Positions 4,004 to 6,763 of a DNA stretch of 6,763 bases are shown piece after piece. The translations under genes and the position numbers were made by a program. The first letter of the stretch is position 1; every line of letters starts with the position of its first letter. The notes under the pieces were generated by a model. That model did not search any database and was not told where the DNA came from. It saw only the letters and a list, made by a program, of their open reading frames with translations. Origin of the DNA: CAYPZL01 sp964415045 (GTDB lineage: Bacteria > Planctomycetota > Phycisphaerae > Sedimentisphaerales > Anaerobacaceae); the NCBI GenBank assembly GCA_964415045.1, contig CAYPZL010000252.1, forward strand, positions 1 to 6,763, read 5' to 3'.

Positions 4004-6598
4004 TTGGCGGTTGAGTTTCAACATCAAAGGTTGCTGGGTCGTGGCTGGCTGATTCAGGCGGCCGGGGAGGTTCGTTGCGGCGGTGCGGAGGTTTCGGAGG
4101 CCGGCTTCGAGCCCCAAGGCTGGGTGCCGGCGGCGGTGCCGAGCACGGTGCTGGCCGCCCTGGCCGAAAGCGGGCGCTGCGCGGATCCCTACTTCGGGAT
4201 GAATCTCAGGGAAATCGCGCAGGAGCCGTTCCGGCAAGCCTGGTGGTACCGGACCCCGTTCACGCTATCGCAAGACGAGGCTGCAAAGACGGTTCTGCTG
4301 GAGTTTGACGGGATCAACTACGCGGCCGACATCTGGGTGAACGGGCGGCAGATTGCGACGTCCGATGAGGCCCGCGGTGCGTTCCGCCGGTTCCGGTACG
4401 ATATCACGGAGGCGGTCACAGCGGGAGACAACGCCATTGCCGTTCAGGTCGCTCCTCCGAAGCCGGGCGATTTCTCCACCGGCTTCGTGGACTGGAACCC
4501 GGCGCCGCCGGATCGCAACATGGGGCTTTTCCGACCGGTGCGCCTGCGCTTCTGCGACGCCGTAGCCATCGAGCATCCCTTCGTGCAGACGCATCTGGAC
4601 GTCGGGACGCTGGCCCGGGCCGACCTCACCGTGAGCGCCGATCTGGTCAATCACACCGGCGGATCTGTATCAGGCGTTCTCGAAGGCCGGATCGAGGACA
4701 TCCGTTTCGAGCGTGATATAGAGCTTGGACCTCACGAGAAGAAGGCAGTGACCCTCACGGCCGACGACTGCCCCGAGCTTCGGATCGCCGATCCGCGCAT
4801 CTGGTGGCCGCACGACTGGGGCAAGCCCGAGCTATACGATTTGGAGCTGCGCTTCGTCGCAGGCTCGCGCGTCTCGGACGAGGCCACGGTCCGATTCGGC
4901 ATCCGCGACATCGCCGACTACCGAACCGACGAAGGCCATCGCGGATTTAAGATCAACGGCAAAGAGGTCCTCGTCAAGGGGGCCGGCTGGACGGACGACC
5001 TGCTGCTCGCCGACACGCCCGGGAAGATCGACGCACAGTTGCGCTACGTCCGGCACATGAACCTGAACTGCATCCGGTGCGAGGGCGTCTGGGGCAACGA
5101 CCAGACGCTGTACGACCTGTGCGACGAGTACGGCATCCTCGTGATGGTCGGCTGGAGCTGTCACTGGGAGCACGAGCAGTACTTAGGCAAGCCGGTGGAC
5201 GAGCGATACGGCGGCATCGTGACGCCCGAGGACATCGAGCTGATGAGCCGGTCGTGGGAGGACCAGCTTCTGTGGCTGCGGCATCATCCGAGCATCTTCG
5301 TCTGGGCGGTGGCCAGTGACAAAGTCCCCGCCCCCGACTTGGAGCGAAGATACATCGAGATCTTTCAGAAGCGCGATCCGACGCGGCCCTACTTAGCCTC
5401 GACGGGCGGCGTCGGCAGCGAGCAGAAGATCATCGGCAGCGAGGAGATCGTCAGCGACGTCAGCGGGGGTTCCGGCGTCAAGATGCTCGGGCCCTACGCG
5501 TATACACCGCCCGTTTACTGGTACACCGATACGCAGCGCGGCGGCGCGTACGGTTTCAATACGGAGACCTGCCCCGGCGCGGTCGTGCCCGCGCTCGAGA
5601 GCGTCAAGCGCATGATCCCCGCCGATCACCTCTGGCCCGTGGACGAGTACTGGAACTTTCACTGCGGGCTGAACGAGTTCGACAATCTCGACCGCTACAC
5701 CGAGGCGATCCGCCGGCGCTTTGGCCAGGCCGCCGATCTCGACGATTTCGGCCGCAAGGCCCAGTTGCTGAACTATGAGCTGATGCGGCCCATGTTCGAG
5801 GCCTTTCGCGTCAACAAGGGCCGCGCCACCGGCGTGGTCCAGTGGATGCTCAACGCCGCCTGGCCCAAGATGTACTGGCAGCTCTACGACTGGTACCTCA
5901 TGCCGACCGGCGCGTTCTACGGCGCGAGAAAGGCCTGCCAGTCGCCGCAATTGGTCTACGACTACGGCGGTGACAGCATCGGCCTAGTCAACGACGGCCT
6001 CACCGACATCGGAAATCTCAGAGCCGACATCCGCGTGTACGACGTCGAGTCGCAGTTGCTTCTCGCCACGCATTTCGCGGTGGACGCCGCTGCGGGAATC
6101 GCGCAGAAGATCTTCACGCTGCCGGGATTCGAGAAGATCAGCAGTACCTATTTCCTGAGTCTTCGACTCCTGGACAGCGAGCGCGCTTTGGTGGCAGACA
6201 ATTTCTACTGGCTCTCAACGCGTCCCGATGTGCTCGACTACAACGCGTACGTCGAACCGTGGGAATACTACACGCCCAGCCGGCGATACGCGGACTTCAG
6301 TGCGCTCAACGCGATGCCGCGCGCCGACGTGGATGTCACGCACACCATCGAGACAGACAACAGCACAAGCAGCGTCGCCGTCGAACTGACGAATCGAGGC
6401 GACACAATCGCGTTCTTCGTGGAGATGCTGCTTCTGGACGAAGACACCAAGACACCGATCGTGCCGGTCTTCTGGCAGGACAACTTCGTAAGTCTCCTGC
6501 CCCACGAGACGAGGCGTATCACGGCCACGTTCGACGAAACGCAGCACAAACCGGCCCTGCACGTGCGGGGATGGAACATCGAACAGCGCCGGTGTTGA
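4004..6598 (+). CDS. Glycoside hydrolase family 2 enzyme, exo-beta-D-glucosaminidase type
   Basis: This 864-residue protein (TTG start) should hydrolyse beta-linked sugars with retention, most likely terminal glucosamine or a related residue. Domains in order: GH2 sugar-binding jelly roll (about 10-185) with DWNPAPPDRNMG at 163-174; immunoglobulin-like domain (about 187-300); TIM barrel (about 310-640) with NLNCIRCEG (353-361); and C-terminal Ig-like domains to 864, including the YWLSTRPDVLDY and WYYTP motifs. In place of the usual GH2 Asn-Glu pair it has Ser438-Asp439 (HHPSIFVWAVASDKVP), and the nucleophile is Glu521 in FNTET. Both match the exo-glucosaminidase subfamily of actinomycete CsxA (Asp469/Glu541, recalled), as do GPYAYTPPVYWY and QWMLNAAWP. 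A mannosylglycoprotein endo-beta-mannosidase role is the main alternative. No signal peptide or membrane segment is visible, unlike secreted CsxA, so a cytoplasmic enzyme acting on imported oligosaccharides is inferred. The next gene downstream is not in view. A 5' relic of a second copy lies at 1009-1062. Confidence 0.92.
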   Translation: MAVEFQHQRLLGRGWLIQAAGEVRCGGAEVSEAGFEPQGWVPAAVPSTVLAALAESGRCADPYFGMNLREIAQEPFRQAWWYRTPFTLSQDEAAKTVLLEFDGINYAADIWVNGRQIATSDEARGAFRRFRYDITEAVTAGDNAIAVQVAPPKPGDFSTGFVDWNPAPPDRNMGLFRPVRLRFCDAVAIEHPFVQTHLDVGTLARADLTVSADLVNHTGGSVSGVLEGRIEDIRFERDIELGPHEKKAVTLTADDCPELRIADPRIWWPHDWGKPELYDLELRFVAGSRVSDEATVRFGIRDIADYRTDEGHRGFKINGKEVLVKGAGWTDDLLLADTPGKIDAQLRYVRHMNLNCIRCEGVWGNDQTLYDLCDEYGILVMVGWSCHWEHEQYLGKPVDERYGGIVTPEDIELMSRSWEDQLLWLRHHPSIFVWAVASDKVPAPDLERRYIEIFQKRDPTRPYLASTGGVGSEQKIIGSEEIVSDVSGGSGVKMLGPYAYTPPVYWYTDTQRGGAYGFNTETCPGAVVPALESVKRMIPADHLWPVDEYWNFHCGLNEFDNLDRYTEAIRRRFGQAADLDDFGRKAQLLNYELMRPMFEAFRVNKGRATGVVQWMLNAAWPKMYWQLYDWYLMPTGAFYGARKACQSPQLVYDYGGDSIGLVNDGLTDIGNLRADIRVYDVESQLLLATHFAVDAAAGIAQKIFTLPGFEKISSTYFLSLRLLDSERALVADNFYWLSTRPDVLDYNAYVEPWEYYTPSRRYADFSALNAMPRADVDVTHTIETDNSTSSVAVELTNRGDTIAFFVEMLLLDEDTKTPIVPVFWQDNFVSLLPHETRRITATFDETQHKPALHVRGWNIEQRRC

Positions 6599-6763
6599 AA
6601 GCCCGGTGTCATACGAATTCTGATGAATTCTTGCGCGGCGCGTCATCCTGAGCCGGAGGCGAATCCCGGCGCACCGGGATACCCTGCGAATAGGGAGTCT
6701 CTCTCCTACGCAGCCCAGATAGACTATGAAATTGGAGCCTCCCCAGACGAGGGTTTTGGAGTT
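6599..6763. other. Right-edge intergenic sequence with hairpin
   Basis: After the GH2 stop, a segment beginning CGTCATCCTGAGCCGGAGGC (6640-6659) resembles a dispersed intergenic sequence that I recall from many bacterial genomes. It runs into the inverted repeat ATCCCGG (6663-6669), loop CGCA, CCGGGAT (6674-6680). The hairpin lies about 65 bases after the stop and could slow RNA polymerase, but no T-run follows. An ATG at 6726 opens a frame to the window end with no ribosome-binding site, too short to call. Confidence 0.5.
6663..6680 (+). terminator. Possible weak terminator or palindromic element after GH2
   Basis: A perfect 7-bp GC-rich stem with a 4-base loop stands downstream of the only gene on this strand. 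It lacks the T-tract of an intrinsic terminator and is embedded in what looks like a dispersed element, so its terminator role is uncertain. Confidence 0.3.

Larger units (their letters stand above)
3813..4057 (+). repeat. 245-bp direct repeat, copy 2
   Basis: This is the second copy of the repeat at 818-1062, in the same orientation and without gaps. It begins with the dispersed motif CCAAACGAACCCAATTTCG (3813-3831) and ends inside codon 18 of the intact GH2 gene. Here the ribosome-binding site is AGAGGAG; copy 1 has AGAGGAA. The pair brackets about 2.75 kb containing the whole beta-propeller gene. Confidence 0.9.

Noticed and set aside
5393..5950. Minus-strand open frame of 185 codons
   Set aside because: It is antisense to the GH2 catalytic domain with no recognisable motif or ribosome-binding site.
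6726..6763. ATG opening a frame to the right edge
   Set aside because: Only about 12 codons are visible, without a ribosome-binding site, and another frame is equally open.
1..6763. CRISPR array, tRNA, rRNA or transposase
   Set aside because: I saw no regularly spaced repeats, no cloverleaf or rRNA-like stretches and no transposase motifs. The direct repeats are too long and too few for a CRISPR array.

Overview
The window looks like chromosomal DNA of a GC-rich bacterium, most likely a planctomycete (Planctomycetota, perhaps Phycisphaerae). Three things point there. The PQQ-like beta-propeller protein opens with the 'DWPQWRGPN.DG' signature common in that phylum. The intergenic DNA is long and rich in short dispersed motifs of the CCAAACGAACCCAATTTCG type. 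Both strong promoters are TTGACG-17-TATARTACA boxes far upstream of their start codons. The phylum call is inference from recalled family features, not from a database search.

Layout. Positions 1-459 hold no gene I can support, but contain a polypyrimidine tract (354-438) whose minus strand is G-quadruplex-prone. A strong plus-strand promoter (460-488) leads into a long non-coding leader with three dispersed motifs, then a relic of a glycoside hydrolase family 2 (GH2) gene: ribosome-binding site, TTG start and about 18 recognisable codons (1009-1062). On the minus strand lies a secreted PQQ-like beta-propeller gene (3096 down to 1225) whose conserved last 28 codons (to 1138) are cut off by an in-frame TAG. 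This protein carries a malectin domain whose two halves are in swapped order. A gene-free divergent spacer (3097-3525) with stacked hairpins follows. Then come a second matching promoter (3526-3554), a second copy of the same leader, and an intact 864-residue GH2 enzyme (4004-6598) of the exo-beta-D-glucosaminidase type. The right edge holds a hairpin and no supportable gene.

How the parts relate. A 245-bp direct repeat (818-1062 and 3813-4057, ungapped, about 91% identical by eye) covers leader, ribosome-binding site and first GH2 codons. It brackets the beta-propeller gene. The simplest reading is that a promoter-leader-GH2 unit was duplicated and the upstream copy lost its body, with the beta-propeller gene now occupying the interval. 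The two intact genes are divergently transcribed and are not an operon. Both could act on glycans: the propeller protein outside the cytoplasm with a carbohydrate-binding malectin fold, the GH2 enzyme without a visible export signal. Any joint function is inference.
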